Numbered from the stretch's first letter, positions 17,211-27,278 are shown. The stretch is 64,000 nt of DNA from Candidatus Janibacter merdipullorum (GCA_019116945.1 DXAR01000176.1:1-64000), one strand, 5' to 3'. Notes: generated from the letters alone by a model not told the origin. Made by a program: numbers and translations.

Positions 17211-17489
17211 ATGAACATGCTGCGCGATCGCTACGACCTGACCATCGACGGCTGCCCCGTGCGTCTCGTCGGGAGCAGCGGGCCGCTGCGCGCCACCTGG
17301 GCCCTCTACGAGGGGGATCAGCTGCTCGAGGAGTACAAGGCGATCGCCGGGTCCTTCGACATCTCCGGCACCCTCTCCTCCGGCACCGAGGTCGTGGTGA
17401 CCATCGAGCAGTCCATGTCCGGACCGACCCGGGTCACCGTCCATGCCGGTGACGAGATGGTCCTGGACACCGAGGGCTTCGTCCTCTGA
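17211..17489 (+). CDS. Small protein of unknown function between ligC and the primase gene
   Basis: A 92-residue protein, acidic and rich in beta-strand patterns (YDLTIDGCPVRLVGSSGPLRATWALYEGD, EVVVTIEQSMSGPTRVTVHAGDEMVLDTEGF). No membrane segment or known motif. It follows ligC by 31 bases on the same strand and may be co-transcribed. A second ATG at 17217 is better spaced from AGGAT, so the start is uncertain. It ends five bases from the convergent primase-polymerase stop. Confidence 0.6.
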   Translation: MNMLRDRYDLTIDGCPVRLVGSSGPLRATWALYEGDQLLEEYKAIAGSFDISGTLSSGTEVVVTIEQSMSGPTRVTVHAGDEMVLDTEGFVL

Positions 17490-17493
17490 CGGC

Positions 17494-18576
17494 TCACTCC
17501 TCGACCCGGTTGCCGTCCTCGTCCCAGTGCTCGGCGACCTTCTTGCTCGGCTGAACGCGGGGTGGCTCACCGGGCATCTTCGGGTAGTCGGGCGGGAAGT
17601 TCAGCTCGCCCCCCGGCAGCGTCTCCCACAGCTCGAGCAGCGGCTCGAGGGAGAAAGCCCGCTCGTCCATGTCCGCCCACGGATCGCCCTCGGCGAGATG
17701 GTCGAGGACGGTCGTGAGGTTGTACGCGGCCGGGTCGGTGACCGCGGCGAGCTGATCCCACGACACAGGGGTGCTCACGGGGGCGCCGGGACGAGCCCGC
17801 AGGCTCCAGGGACCGGCGATGGTGCGGTCGCGGTTGTTCTGGTTGAAGTCGATGAAGATCCGCTCGCCGCGCTCCTCCTTCCACCAGGCCGTCGTCACGC
17901 CGTCATCACGGCGCTCCAGCTCGCGGCCGAAGCCGATCGCGGCGTGCCGCAGCTCCTCGAAGGACCACCGCGGCTCGATCCGCACGTAGACGTGGATGCC
18001 GCGGTTGCCGCTCGTCTTGGGGTAGCCGCGTAGCCCGAGCTCTTCAAGGAGGTCGCGAGCACTCGCCGCCACCCGCTGGGCGTCGGTGAAATCCGTCCCC
18101 GGCTGCGGGTCGAGGTCGATCCGCAGCTCGTCGGGGTGGTCGACCTCGGGGCGCCTCACCGGCCACGGGTGGAAGGTCAGCGTCCCCATCTGCGCCGCCC
18201 ACACGAGTGCCGCGGGCTCGCTCGGGCACAGCTCCTCGGCAGTCCGTCCGCTCGGGAAGGCGATCTCCACGGTCTCGACCCAGTCGGGCGCGCCGCGCGG
18301 CAGCCGCTTCTGGTAGAAGCCGTCGGCGTCTCTGTCCTTCGGCCCGACCGCCAGGCGCATCCCCTCGCGCCAGCCGTCCGGCCACCGCTCCATCGCCGTC
18401 GGCCGCTCCCCGATCGTGCGCATCATCGTCTCGCCCACGGCGGCGACGTACTCGCACACCTCGAGCTTCGAGATCGCCGGCGTCCGCTCGGTCGCCTCGT
18501 AGATCACCCGATCGGGACTGGAGACGCGCACCTCCCGATCACCAGCTGTGACCATCGCGGCGGGGGTCTTGGCCAT
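17494..18576 (-). CDS. LigD-type primase-polymerase (PrimPol) domain protein
   Basis: A 360-residue stand-alone polymerase of the archaeo-eukaryotic primase superfamily, as in the Pol domain of LigD and mycobacterial PolD/Prim-PolC. Catalytic Asp pair in DELRIDLDPQPGTDF, motif II in TSGNRGIHVYVRI, and the third acidic motif in RIFIDFNQNNRDRTIAGPWSLRARPGAPVSTPVSWDQL. Such enzymes fill short gaps with rNTPs or dNTPs in NHEJ or excision repair. It converges with ligC, separated only by a small ORF. No ku gene is visible in the window, which favours the LigC excision-repair role over end joining. Confidence 0.87.
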   Translation of the reverse strand: MAKTPAAMVTAGDREVRVSSPDRVIYEATERTPAISKLEVCEYVAAVGETMMRTIGERPTAMERWPDGWREGMRLAVGPKDRDADGFYQKRLPRGAPDWVETVEIAFPSGRTAEELCPSEPAALVWAAQMGTLTFHPWPVRRPEVDHPDELRIDLDPQPGTDFTDAQRVAASARDLLEELGLRGYPKTSGNRGIHVYVRIEPRWSFEELRHAAIGFGRELERRDDGVTTAWWKEERGERIFIDFNQNNRDRTIAGPWSLRARPGAPVSTPVSWDQLAAVTDPAAYNLTTVLDHLAEGDPWADMDERAFSLEPLLELWETLPGGELNFPPDYPKMPGEPPRVQPSKKVAEHWDEDGNRVEE

Positions 18577-18916
18577 GCGGTCAGCCTAGGGCTCCAGCGG
18601 TACCGGAGGGGGCCGGAGACCCTGCCTCCGCCGGCCAGCCCGGTTCGCGCCTCACGCCGCCACCTCTGCCGGTGTTACGCGCGGGTACAGCAGCCACTAC
18701 AGCGGTAGGGCGTCAGAGAAATCTCGGAAAAGCCGGGCCTCTCGGTGCTGGCTACGTCCGTAGTGATAGCCGTACCCGCTGGTCACCGACGAGGAGGACC
18801 GGTCACGGATCGTCACGCAGCGTTCACCGGGCGACCACCTTCCCACGCTGCAAAGGGAGCCGCACCCGCCTACCGTCCTCAACGGGCCCCACCCCTCGCA
18901 CCAGGAGCACCCACCG
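18577..18916. promoter_or_regulatory. 340-bp upstream region of the nuclease with PHO-box-like repeats
   Basis: The gap between the divergent primase-polymerase and nuclease genes has no ORF of its own. At 18800-18843 stand roughly 11-base repeated units around GGTCACGGATC, GTCACGCAGC and GTTCACCGGGC, the last with the GTTCACC core of actinobacterial PHO boxes. No clear -10 was found. This would fit phosphate-starvation control of a secreted nuclease, but the repeat match is imperfect. Confidence 0.3.
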
Positions 18917-20797
18917 ATGTCCACTCGCCGCACCCGCGTCCTCGCGACCCTCACCGCCGCACCGCTGGCCCTGACCGGCTTCGCCGTCCTCGCGCCGGAG
19001 TCGACCGCCGACGACGGCCCGGAGACGATCGCCGAGATCCAGGGAAGGGCGCACCTCTCCCCCTTCGACGGCACGGACGTCTCCGACATCGAGGGCGTCG
19101 TCACCGCGGTGTCCCGCAACGGCTTCTGGTTCCAGAGCACCCAGCAGGACCGCGACCCGCGGACGTCAGAGGGACTCTTCGTCTACACCGGCGGTGCTCC
19201 CGATGTGGAGATCGCTGACGCGGTGAGCGTCGACGGCACCGTGGACGAGTTCCGGCCGGGAGGCGATGGCGGCTACGACAACCTCACGACGACGCAGCTC
19301 ACCTCGCCGACCGTCACGGTCACGGGCTCCGCGGCGGTGCCCCGGCCGGTCGTCCTCGGCCGAGACCGGACCGCACCCCAGCAGACCGTCGAGGCGAAGG
19401 ACCCGACGTCCGTGGAGTACGACGACGTCGCCTTCCGACCCGACCGGGACGCCATCGACTTCTACGAATCGCTGGAAGGGATGCACGTCGGTGTCCGGGA
19501 CCCGCAGGTCGTCGGGCCTACCGCATCCTTCGGTGAGATCCCCGTCGTCCCCCAGGGCACGCGGGCCACTCGGTCAGGCGCCGGTGGCGTCGTGTACTCC
19601 GGCTACGGCCGCCCCAATGCCGCACGGGTCCACGTCGACGACGCCCTCCTCGGGGACGACGACCTCCCGGCAGCGAATGTCGGCGACGGCCTGCGGGGCA
19701 TCGTGTCGGGCCCGCTCGACTACTCCTTCGCCAACCCCAAGCTGCTCGCGACCGAGGCGCCGAGCGTGCGCAGCGGCGGCCTCACGCGTGAGACGGCCCG
19801 GCGACAGGACCGTCGCGAGCTCTCCGTCGCCGCCTTCAACGTCGAGAACCTCGCGCCCGACGACGAGCCCGAGACGTTCGCGCGGCTCGCCGGTCAGGTC
19901 GTCGACAACCTGCGCGCCCCCGACGTCCTCGCGCTCGAGGAGGTCCAGGACAACAGCGGCGCCGAGGACGACGGGACCGTGGACTCGTCCGCCACGACCG
20001 ACGCCCTCATCACCGCCATCCGTGAGGCCGGCGGGCCACGCTACGAGGCGCACTGGGTCGACCCCGAGGACAAGGCCGACGGCGGTCAGCCCGGAGGCAA
20101 CATCCGCAATGTCCTCCTCCACCGCACCGACCGGCCGCTCCAGTTCGTCGAGCGCGACTCCGGCACCCCCGGCCGGGCCACGGGCGTCGACCGCGACCGC
20201 AAGGGAGCGAAGCTCACCGAGTCCCCCGGCCGCATCGCCCCGAGCTCGCCGGCCTTTACCGAGTCGCGCAAGCCGCTTGTGGGTGAGTACCGCTTCCGCG
20301 GCGAGCGGGTCTTCGTCGCCGCCGTGCACTTCTCCTCGAAGGGCGGCGACGACCCGCTCTTCGGTCGCTGGCAGCAGCCGGTGCGCTCCAGCGAGCGCGA
20401 TCGTCACGCGCAGGCCCGCCAGGTGCGCTCCTTCGCCGACGACCTGCTCGAGGCCGACCGCGATGCCAACCTCGTCGTGGCCGGTGACGTCAACGACTTC
20501 GAGTTCTCGGAGACCGCCGACATCCTCGTGGGCCGGGGCCGGACCCAGCTCACCGACCTTCCCCGCACGCTGCCCGCGTCGGAGCGCTGGACCTATGTCT
20601 ACGAGGGCAACAGCCAGGTCCTCGACCACATCCTCCTCTCCCCCGCCCTCGCCACGAAGGGGAGGAACCACCCCTGGGACCGCGGCCGGGGGCAGCGCGG
20701 CGCTCCGTTCACCTACGACATCGTCCACACCAACTCCCCCTTCGCCGACCAGGACAGCGACCACGACCCCCAGGTGGTGCACCTGCGCATGAGGTGA
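18917..20797 (+). CDS. Secreted endonuclease/exonuclease/phosphatase-family nuclease
   Basis: A 626-residue exported nuclease resembling ExeM/NucH-type extracellular DNases. It has a signal peptide (MSTRRTRVLATLTAAPLALTGFAVLAPESTA), an OB-like N-terminal region (about 35-140: IAEIQGRAHLSPFDGTDVSDIEGVVTAVSRNGFWFQS), and an EEP domain from about 300. EEP motifs seen are LSVAAFNVENLAP, PDVLALEEVQDN, VAAVHFSSKGGDD, LVVAGDVNDFEFSET, and SDHDPQVVHL, covering the metal and catalytic His/Asp sites. Predicted to degrade extracellular DNA for nutrient (phosphate) recovery or biofilm turnover. It is followed by a strong terminator. Confidence 0.85.
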   Translation: MSTRRTRVLATLTAAPLALTGFAVLAPESTADDGPETIAEIQGRAHLSPFDGTDVSDIEGVVTAVSRNGFWFQSTQQDRDPRTSEGLFVYTGGAPDVEIADAVSVDGTVDEFRPGGDGGYDNLTTTQLTSPTVTVTGSAAVPRPVVLGRDRTAPQQTVEAKDPTSVEYDDVAFRPDRDAIDFYESLEGMHVGVRDPQVVGPTASFGEIPVVPQGTRATRSGAGGVVYSGYGRPNAARVHVDDALLGDDDLPAANVGDGLRGIVSGPLDYSFANPKLLATEAPSVRSGGLTRETARRQDRRELSVAAFNVENLAPDDEPETFARLAGQVVDNLRAPDVLALEEVQDNSGAEDDGTVDSSATTDALITAIREAGGPRYEAHWVDPEDKADGGQPGGNIRNVLLHRTDRPLQFVERDSGTPGRATGVDRDRKGAKLTESPGRIAPSSPAFTESRKPLVGEYRFRGERVFVAAVHFSSKGGDDPLFGRWQQPVRSSERDRHAQARQVRSFADDLLEADRDANLVVAGDVNDFEFSETADILVGRGRTQLTDLPRTLPASERWTYVYEGNSQVLDHILLSPALATKGRNHPWDRGRGQRGAPFTYDIVHTNSPFADQDSDHDPQVVHLRMR

Positions 20798-20815
20798 GCG
20801 GGGCCGGGCACGACC

Positions 20816-20849
20816 ACGGACGAAGGGGGTTGATTCCCCCTTCGTCCGT
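20816..20849. terminator. Strong hairpin terminator after the nuclease
   Basis: Perfect 14-base arms ACGGACGAAGGGGG and CCCCCTTCGTCCGT with a six-base loop, 19 bases past the nuclease stop. The arms contain the recurrent CGAAGGG word in inverted pairs. Confidence 0.88.
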
Positions 20850-20948
20850 TGACATGCTGCGCACGGGACCCCGTGGGCCCCAACACTCTTGACAACAGAA
20901 CAGCAGTCTCCGGCACCGCGGTGCCGGCCTTGAGCAGAAGGGATCTCC

Positions 20949-21848
20949 ATGGTCACGGACACTCAAACCTCAACCCCGACCGTCGACGTCTACCGAACGC
21001 GTCTCGCTACCCGCAGTCAGGTGGAGCCGCGCCCCCACCCCGTCGTGTGGGCCACCGGGGCCGACGGACCACTGACCGACGAGCAGGTCACCGCGTACGA
21101 CCGGCGCGGCTACCACACCGCCGAGGGCGTGCTCAGCGACGACGACATCGCCACCTGCCTCTCCGAGGTGGACACCATCACCGACCGGCTCGGCGACGAC
21201 GACCGGGTGGTCCGCGAGTCGACGAACGGCGACGTGCGTTCGCTCTTCGCCGTCCACCGCCTCAGCAAGGCCATCGCCGACATCTGCGCGCGCGAGGACG
21301 TCGTCGGCGTCGCGCGGCAGATCCTCGGGGACGACGTCTACATCCACCAGAGCCGGATCAACCTCAAGCCCGGCTTCGCCGGCGGGCCCTTCTACTGGCA
21401 CAGCGACTTCGAGACCTGGCACGCCGAGGACGGGATGCCCGCGCCGCGCGCGCTGAGTGTCTCGCTCGCGCTGACGCCGAACCTTGAGACGAACGGCGCG
21501 CTGATGATCATCCCCGGCTCCCACCGCCAGTTCCTCAGCTGTGTCGGCGAGACGCCGGAGAACTACCACCGGGAGTCCCTCACCTCCTACCGCCCTCCCT
21601 TCGGAACCCCCGACGAGGACGACATCGCCGCCCTGTCCGAGGAGCACGGGATCGACCTCATCACCGGCGGCGCCGGCTCGGCCCTGTACTTCGACTCCAA
21701 CTGCCTGCACGCGTCCGCCGGCAACATCTCCCCGGATCCGCGCAGCAACCTCTTCGTCGTCTTCAACGCCGTGTCCAACCGGGTGCAGGAGCCCTTCGCG
21801 GCTGCTGCTCCCCGGCCGGACCACCTGGCCCACCGCGACGCCGCCTGA
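20949..21848 (+). CDS. ectD: Ectoine hydroxylase
   Basis: A 299-residue non-heme iron, 2-oxoglutarate dioxygenase that hydroxylates ectoine to 5-hydroxyectoine, an osmo- and thermoprotectant. The EctD signature is present: FYWHSDFETWHAEDGMPAPRALS, with the iron-binding His and Asp, followed by NGALMIIPGSHR and the distal His in SNCLHASAGN. Length is standard. Preceded by AGAAGGGATCTCC. The ectABC synthesis genes are not in the window, so the substrate must come from genes elsewhere or from uptake. It is followed by msrB on the same strand. Confidence 0.9.
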   Translation: MVTDTQTSTPTVDVYRTRLATRSQVEPRPHPVVWATGADGPLTDEQVTAYDRRGYHTAEGVLSDDDIATCLSEVDTITDRLGDDDRVVRESTNGDVRSLFAVHRLSKAIADICAREDVVGVARQILGDDVYIHQSRINLKPGFAGGPFYWHSDFETWHAEDGMPAPRALSVSLALTPNLETNGALMIIPGSHRQFLSCVGETPENYHRESLTSYRPPFGTPDEDDIAALSEEHGIDLITGGAGSALYFDSNCLHASAGNISPDPRSNLFVVFNAVSNRVQEPFAAAAPRPDHLAHRDAA

Positions 21849-21942
21849 CGCGGTCGGTCCTCGCGCGACCGGCGGCCCCCGGATGATCTCGGCGGGCCGC
21901 CGCGTTGCATCATGGAGACACCGAGCAGAAGGAGCCCGCACG

Positions 21943-22371
21943 ATGATGGAGCCCACTGGCCGTACCTATGCGGTGACCAAGTCCGACGAGGAGTGGCGTG
22001 AGCAGCTCTCCGCCGACGAGTACGCCGTGCTGCGCGCCGCCGGGACCGAGCGTCCCTTCACCGGTGAGTACACCGACACGGCGACCGAGGGCGTCTACGC
22101 CTGCCGCGCCTGCGGGACCGAGCTCTTCACCTCCGAGACGAAGTTCGAGAGCCACTGCGGGTGGCCGAGCTTCTACACCCCTCTCGCCGAGGACCGGGTC
22201 GAGTACCTCCGGGACGACTCCCTGCCGGGCCGCCCCCGCATCGAGGTCCGCTGCGCCACCTGCGGCAGCCACATGGGCCACGTCTTCGAGGGCGAGGGGT
22301 ACGAGACGCCCACCGACCAGCGCTACTGCATCAACTCGATCTCGATGACGCTTCGGCCCGCGCAGGGCTGA
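21943..22371 (+). CDS. msrB: Peptide-methionine (R)-S-oxide reductase
   Basis: A 142-residue MsrB that reduces the R-isomer of methionine sulfoxide in proteins. Two CxxC zinc pairs are present (YACRACGTELF and VRCATCGSHMGHVF) plus the catalytic Cys in DQRYCINSISM. GWPSFY is also typical. The ATG is chosen because AGAAGGAG stands eight bases upstream; the ORF track start lies inside ectD. Its position after ectD suggests a shared stress-protection context, though the 94-base gap may hold its own promoter. Confidence 0.92.
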   Translation: MMEPTGRTYAVTKSDEEWREQLSADEYAVLRAAGTERPFTGEYTDTATEGVYACRACGTELFTSETKFESHCGWPSFYTPLAEDRVEYLRDDSLPGRPRIEVRCATCGSHMGHVFEGEGYETPTDQRYCINSISMTLRPAQG

Positions 22372-22394
22372 GGGCCGCGAGCTCGCAGAGGCTC

Positions 22395-22886
22395 TCACCC
22401 CGCGTAGCCCGGCTGCCTCGCCTCGGTGAGCAGTGCGTCGGCAGCCGCGCCGAGCGCGACGATCCCCACCCCGAGCGGCCACACGGACCAGCCGACGCCG
22501 AAGAGGTGCATCGTGCGGTCCTCGGGGATGTCGACGACGAGCCGGGTGACGAGGACGAGCAGCGCAGCACCGAGGAAGAGCAGGTGGCTGGTCCACCGGG
22601 CGTCGTGGACGGCGATCCGGTGGGCCAGGAGCATCACCGTGAGGGTCCCGACGAGCACCACGAGCGCCATCCCCGGCCCGGTCGGGTGGAAGCCGTTGAT
22701 GCTCTCCGCGTTGAGCCAGAGGCCATGGGTCGAGCCGGGCGTCGGCTCCTTGGTGTAGTCGTCGCTGACGACCACCCACGGCAGCAGCAGTGATGCACCG
22801 GCCGCCCAAGCCCCGACGAGCATGATGACGCGGGTGACCTGACCACCGGTGAGGACCCCCGAGGGCGCTGCGACGGCGCTCGTCAC
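22395..22886 (-). CDS. Four-helix membrane protein downstream of hemQ
   Basis: A 163-residue protein with about four transmembrane segments ([78 protein letters not shown]). No family name recognised. Its ATG overlaps the hemQ stop by four bases, so it is translationally coupled to the heme genes. A link to heme metabolism is inferred only from this position. Confidence 0.7.
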   Translation of the reverse strand: MTSAVAAPSGVLTGGQVTRVIMLVGAWAAGASLLLPWVVVSDDYTKEPTPGSTHGLWLNAESINGFHPTGPGMALVVLVGTLTVMLLAHRIAVHDARWTSHLLFLGAALLVLVTRLVVDIPEDRTMHLFGVGWSVWPLGVGIVALGAAADALLTEARQPGYAG

Positions 22887-23602
22887 CGCAGGCCGTCGAC
22901 GAGCGCCGAGACGCTCACGCGCGGACCGGTGAAGAAGGGGATCTCCTCACGGACGTGGAGGCGCGCCTTGGAGGCGCGCAGCTCGCGCATGAGGTCGACG
23001 ATGCGGTGGAGCTCGTCGGCCTCGAAGGCGAGGATCCACTCGTAGTCACCGAGGGCGAAGGCGGGGATGGTGTTGGCGCGCACGTCGGGGTAGTCCTTGG
23101 CCATCGCCCCGTGCTCAGCGAGCATGAAGCGCCGCTCCTTGTCCTCGAGGACGTACCAGTCGTAGGAGCGGACGAAGGGGTAGACGCACACGTAGTCGCG
23201 CGGCTCCTCACCGGCCATGAAGGCGGGCACGTGGCTGCGGTTGAACTCCGCCTGACGGTGCACGGCGGCGTTGGACCACACCGGTTCGAGGTGGGCGCCC
23301 AGCCCGGTGCGCAGGAACCGCTTGTAGGCGTCCTGGAGCTGCTCGATGTCGTCGGCGTGCCACCAGATGAGCAGGTCGGCGTCGGCGCGCAGGCCTCCGA
23401 CGTCGTAGACGCCCCGGATCCGGACCCCGCCGTCGGTGAGCTCGGCGAAGAGTGCCTCGACCTCCTCGACGAGGCCGCGCCGGTCCTCGTCCCCGAGCGG
23501 GGTCACGAGCGCGAAGGCGGAGAACATCGCGTAGTGGACGCTCGAGTTGATCGCCTCGAGCTGCTCGCGGGTGGGCTTGGCGGGGGCGGGCCGGGTGCTC
23601 AT
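22883..23602 (-). CDS. hemQ: Coproheme decarboxylase (HemQ)
   Basis: A 239-residue protein of the chlorite dismutase-like family. HemQ performs the peroxide-dependent decarboxylation of coproheme to protoheme, the last step of the coproporphyrin-dependent pathway. Typical segments are [59 protein letters not shown], and the C-terminal [27 protein letters not shown]. The ATG overlaps the stop of the preceding oxidase gene by four bases. The hemQ-cgoX-hemE grouping supports the assignment. Confidence 0.92.
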   Translation of the reverse strand: MSTRPAPAKPTREQLEAINSSVHYAMFSAFALVTPLGDEDRRGLVEEVEALFAELTDGGVRIRGVYDVGGLRADADLLIWWHADDIEQLQDAYKRFLRTGLGAHLEPVWSNAAVHRQAEFNRSHVPAFMAGEEPRDYVCVYPFVRSYDWYVLEDKERRFMLAEHGAMAKDYPDVRANTIPAFALGDYEWILAFEADELHRIVDLMRELRASKARLHVREEIPFFTGPRVSVSALVDGLR

Positions 23603-25014
23603 GAGGACTCCTGTCGAGTGGTGGACGAAGGGGGAAGTGCAGCAAGGATCGTTGTCGCCGTGCGCAGCGCGCCGTCGAGGACGGCCGCGATGCCGACCCC
23701 GTCGTAGGCGGCGCCCGTGATCTCGAGGCCGGGCAGCGCGGCGACCTCGGCCCGGGCGACGGCGACCCTGTCAGTGTGCCCGAGGTCGTACTGCGGCAGC
23801 CCGCCGCCCCACCGGCGGACGTGGCTGTCGACGGGTTCGGGGAGCGTCGTGCCCAGGGCCTCCCCCACCTCGGCGAGCGCGACGGACCGCAGCTCGTCGT
23901 CGTCACGCTGGAGGGTGGCCACCTCGCGGGCCCGACCGATCGAGGCGCGGAGGAGGGTCACGTCGGTGGACGCGGAGGCGACCCAGGCCCACTTCGCGGC
24001 GGAGAAGGTGGCGGCCTTGATCGTGCGGCCCTCGACGGCCGGGACGAGGAAGCCGCTGCCCGGGAGCGTCGCGACCTGCGACCGCGGCAGGGCGAGCGTG
24101 ACGACGGCCATCGACGCGTACTCGACGGCGCCCAGGGCCAGCGCGGCCCGTGGTGCGTGGTCGCCGAGCAGGCGCCCGGTGGGCGCGGCCGGGGTGGCGA
24201 GGACGACGACCTCGGCGTCGTGGGTGACCGGGTGCGTCGTCGGCCCGGAGACGACCCGCCACCCCTCCGGGGTCCGGTGCAACTCACGGACGAGGGATCC
24301 GCTGGAGACCCGTCCGCCGGCGGCGGTGACGCGCTCCGCGAGCGCCTCGACGAGCCGGTGGGTCCCGCCGACGAGACCCATGACCCGCGGTGCCGGGCGC
24401 GGGGTCGGTGCCGGCAGGAGGGAGCGGACGGACTCGGGGAGGGACCTCCCTTCGGCCATGGCGGACCAGAGTCCGGGCATCGTCGCCCGCAGGGACAGGG
24501 CATCGACCCGTCCGGCGTACACCCCGCCGAGCAGCGGCTCGACGATCCGGTCGACGACCGCGCGCCCGTGGACCGCACCCACCGCGTCACCGACGGAGAC
24601 GTCCGACCCGGCGAGGACGAAGGGGGCCGGGTCCGCGGCGCGGCGGGCCTCGCCGTCGTCGAGGAGACCGGTGGTGTCGGTCTCCGCGGAGGGGATGCCC
24701 ATGAAGGTGCGGGGCGGCACGGGGTGCCTCGCCCCGCGGGACCAGATCGTCGCGGGGACCCGCTCCGGGTGGACGAGGTCGTCCGCCATCCCGAGGTCGG
24801 TGATGAGCCGCCGCGCCGTCGCGCTGCTCGCGACGATCGACTCCGCGCCGACGTCGACCGTGACCCCGGCGACCGTCTCACCGCGCACCTTGCCGCCCGG
24901 CCGGTCGCCGCCGTCGATGACGTGGACCTCGAGGTCGGGCCGTGCGGCGAGCAGGTGATGCGCCGTCGCCAGACCGGCGATGCCGCCGCCGACGACCACC
25001 ACGCGCGTACCCAT
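23599..25014 (-). CDS. hemY: Coproporphyrinogen III oxidase / protoporphyrinogen oxidase family (CgoX/HemY)
   Basis: A 471-residue FAD-dependent oxidase. The Rossmann motif [38 protein letters not shown] starts at residue 5, and the C-terminal FAD motif is [21 protein letters not shown]. With HemQ next door it most likely oxidises coproporphyrinogen III to coproporphyrin III in actinobacteria, rather than protoporphyrinogen. It is coupled to hemQ by ATGA. Its start is divergent from the DUF4349 lipoprotein gene. Confidence 0.9.
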   Translation of the reverse strand: MGTRVVVVGGGIAGLATAHHLLAARPDLEVHVIDGGDRPGGKVRGETVAGVTVDVGAESIVASSATARRLITDLGMADDLVHPERVPATIWSRGARHPVPPRTFMGIPSAETDTTGLLDDGEARRAADPAPFVLAGSDVSVGDAVGAVHGRAVVDRIVEPLLGGVYAGRVDALSLRATMPGLWSAMAEGRSLPESVRSLLPAPTPRPAPRVMGLVGGTHRLVEALAERVTAAGGRVSSGSLVRELHRTPEGWRVVSGPTTHPVTHDAEVVVLATPAAPTGRLLGDHAPRAALALGAVEYASMAVVTLALPRSQVATLPGSGFLVPAVEGRTIKAATFSAAKWAWVASASTDVTLLRASIGRAREVATLQRDDDELRSVALAEVGEALGTTLPEPVDSHVRRWGGGLPQYDLGHTDRVAVARAEVAALPGLEITGAAYDGVGIAAVLDGALRTATTILAALPPSSTTRQESS

Positions 25015-25141
25015 GCCCCCACTCTCCCACCCGGCATGGGGAGTGCTCCCCTCCCCCGGTGGGAACCGGCGATGTCCTCACCACGTCGGAGTCATCGAGA
25101 GGCACCGGGAGCAGCCCGGACCACGACACCAGGGGATCATC

Positions 25142-26173
25142 ATGCAGCGGACCACGTACCGTCTCGCGGCCATCGCCGCCGTCGGCACCATCGCCCTGGC
25201 CGGGTGCGCCGGCCAGGACTCCGGAGACCGGGCTCCCTCGCAGGACTCGACCCAGTCGGAGCAGGCAGGGGGCGGGGAGACGTCCTCCGAGTCGGCCCAG
25301 GGGGACTCGGACTCGAGCGAGGAGCGGGCCAGCTCCTCCGAGGGCGACTCCTCCGACTCCACGGACTCCGGGTCCTCCGCGAAGGACCCCGCCGGCACCC
25401 ACATCGCCCGCACGGCCGCCCTGACGATCACCGTCGACGACGTGGAGCGGGCCAGCGCCAAGGTCCGCTCCACCGCCAGCGGAGCTGGTGGGTACGTCTC
25501 CTCCGAGGACACGCGGATCGCCGCCGAGGACGACGAGGACACCGACGCCGGCTCGGGCAGCGGAAGCGCCAGCGTTGGCGCAGCCGATGCCACACCCCCA
25601 ACCTCCTCACGGGCCGGGTCGTGGGCCGAGATCGTCGTCACCGTCCCCGTCGACGAGCTGGACTCGACGATGACGAAGCTCGCGGAGATCGGCACGGTCA
25701 CCGAGCGCTCGAGCGATGCCGAGGACCTGACGAAGCAGTACACCGACACCCAAGCCCGGGTGCGCACGATGAAGAAGTCCATCGAGCGGCTGCGCACGCT
25801 CATCGACGACACGGACGACCTCGACCAGATCGTCACCCTCGAGGACGAGCTCTCCGAGCGGGAGGCGAACCTCGAGTCGATGGTCAGCCAGCAGAAGTCC
25901 CTCGAGAAGCGAACGACGACCGCCCCCATCACCGTCAGCCTCGTCACCCCCGCCGGGGAGGAGGCTGCCGAGGAGGACGAGGAGCAGGAGTCCGGCTTCG
26001 TGGCCGGTCTCGACAAGGGCTGGTCCGGATTCACCTCGGCCCTGACGGTCGGCCTCACCGTGCTGGGTGCGGTGACCCCCTTCGCCGTGGCGGGCCTCGC
26101 GGTCGTGCTCCCGGTCCTGTGGCTGCTGCGCCGCCGGACCCGCCCGACGCCCGAGGCTCCTAGCGGGAGCTGA
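25142..26173 (+). CDS. DUF4349 lipoprotein
   Basis: A 343-residue predicted lipoprotein. The N terminus [18 protein letters not shown] has a lipobox with lipidated Cys. A linker of about 60 residues is very rich in Ser, Glu and Asp. Then follows the DUF4349 domain ([79 protein letters not shown]), a coiled-coil stretch ([15 protein letters not shown] to [25 protein letters not shown]), and a C-terminal transmembrane helix. The function is unknown. The ATG at 25142 has AGGGGATC seven bases upstream. It sits between hemY and hemE on the opposite strand and overlaps the hemE tail by 14 bases. Confidence 0.8.
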   Translation: MQRTTYRLAAIAAVGTIALAGCAGQDSGDRAPSQDSTQSEQAGGGETSSESAQGDSDSSEERASSSEGDSSDSTDSGSSAKDPAGTHIARTAALTITVDDVERASAKVRSTASGAGGYVSSEDTRIAAEDDEDTDAGSGSGSASVGAADATPPTSSRAGSWAEIVVTVPVDELDSTMTKLAEIGTVTERSSDAEDLTKQYTDTQARVRTMKKSIERLRTLIDDTDDLDQIVTLEDELSEREANLESMVSQQKSLEKRTTTAPITVSLVTPAGEEAAEEDEEQESGFVAGLDKGWSGFTSALTVGLTVLGAVTPFAVAGLAVVLPVLWLLRRRTRPTPEAPSGS

Positions 26174-27203
26174 CCTCGTGGACGAGCTCGACGACGCGCG
26201 TGAGGACCACCGGGTCGGTCTCGGGGAGGACCCCGTGACCGAGGTTGAAGATGTGGCCCGGAGCGGCGCGGCCCTCGGCGAGGATCCGCCGGACCTGCGT
26301 CTCGATGACCTCCCAGGGGGCGAAGAGCAGGGCGGGGTCCAGGTTGCCCTGGACCGGCTGGTCGCCGCCGACGCGCTCGATCGCCTCGGCCAGGTTGACG
26401 CGGTAGTCGACGCCGATGACCTCGGTGCCGGCCCCGGCCATGTCGGTGAGCAGCTCACCGGTCCCGACGCCGAAGTGGATCCGCGGGACCCCCTTCTCCT
26501 CCAGCGCGGCCAGGGTGGCGCGGCTGTGCGGCAGCACGTGCTGGCGGTAGTCGGCGCGGGAGAGGAAACCGGCCCAGGAGTCAAAGAGCTGGATCGCGCT
26601 CGCCCCGGCCTCCACCTGGACCGAGAGGAAGGCCGCCGAGATCTGGGAGAGGCGGGCGCACAGGTCGTGCCACAGCTGGGGGTCGCCGTGCATGAGCGCC
26701 TTGGTCTCCTCGTGGTTCTTGCTCGGTCCGCCCTCGACGAGGTACGAGGCGAGGGTGAACGGGGCCCCGGCGAATCCGATGAGAGGCACCGGGCCCAGCT
26801 CGAGAACGATCCGCCGCACCGACTCGGCGATGTCGGGGATCATGTCCGGTGTGAGCTCGGGGATCCGGTCGAGGTCCTCCCGGGAGCGGAAGGGGACGTC
26901 GAGGACCGGGCCGACGCCGGGCTCGATGTCGATGTCGACACCCACGGCCTGCAGCGGCACGACGATGTCGGAGAAGAAGATGGCCGCGTCGACGTGGTGA
27001 CGGCGGACCGGCTGCAGCGTGATCTCGGTGACGAGGTCGGGGGTGCGGCAGGCCTCCATCATGTCGGTACCGCGGCGGATCTCCCGGTACTCCGGCAACG
27101 ACCGGCCGGCCTGCCGCATGAACCACACGGGCGTGTGGGGCACGGACTCCCCCCGTGCCGCACGGACCAGGGGGCTCTCGGACGGCGCAGCTGCTGTACT
27201 CAC
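26160..27203 (-). CDS. hemE: Uroporphyrinogen decarboxylase
   Basis: A 347-residue enzyme converting uroporphyrinogen III to coproporphyrinogen III. Signatures are [84 protein letters not shown], and [10 protein letters not shown] near the C terminus. The GTG at 27203 gives [19 protein letters not shown], the family start; the ORF track extends it by reading through the opposite DUF3000 gene. It belongs with hemY and hemQ, though a plus-strand lipoprotein gene separates them. Confidence 0.93.
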   Translation of the reverse strand: MSTAAAPSESPLVRAARGESVPHTPVWFMRQAGRSLPEYREIRRGTDMMEACRTPDLVTEITLQPVRRHHVDAAIFFSDIVVPLQAVGVDIDIEPGVGPVLDVPFRSREDLDRIPELTPDMIPDIAESVRRIVLELGPVPLIGFAGAPFTLASYLVEGGPSKNHEETKALMHGDPQLWHDLCARLSQISAAFLSVQVEAGASAIQLFDSWAGFLSRADYRQHVLPHSRATLAALEEKGVPRIHFGVGTGELLTDMAGAGTEVIGVDYRVNLAEAIERVGGDQPVQGNLDPALLFAPWEVIETQVRRILAEGRAAPGHIFNLGHGVLPETDPVVLTRVVELVHEVSSR

Positions 27204-27278
27204 GGGGCCGATCCTCGCACGAAGTCCCTTCGGCGTGGCCTCCCGGGCGGACGGCCCCTCCCCGCCTACCCTCGCAGG

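Noticed and set aside
20889-20930. TTGACA-type promoter for ectD
   Set aside because: A TTGACA hexamer exists at 20889, and another at 20849, but no -10 element at 16-18 bases follows either, so I do not call it.
23776-26163. 795-residue plus-strand ORF
   Set aside because: Shadow of hemY and of the DUF4349 lipoprotein in another frame; no recognisable motif and strong Arg/Gly/Pro bias.
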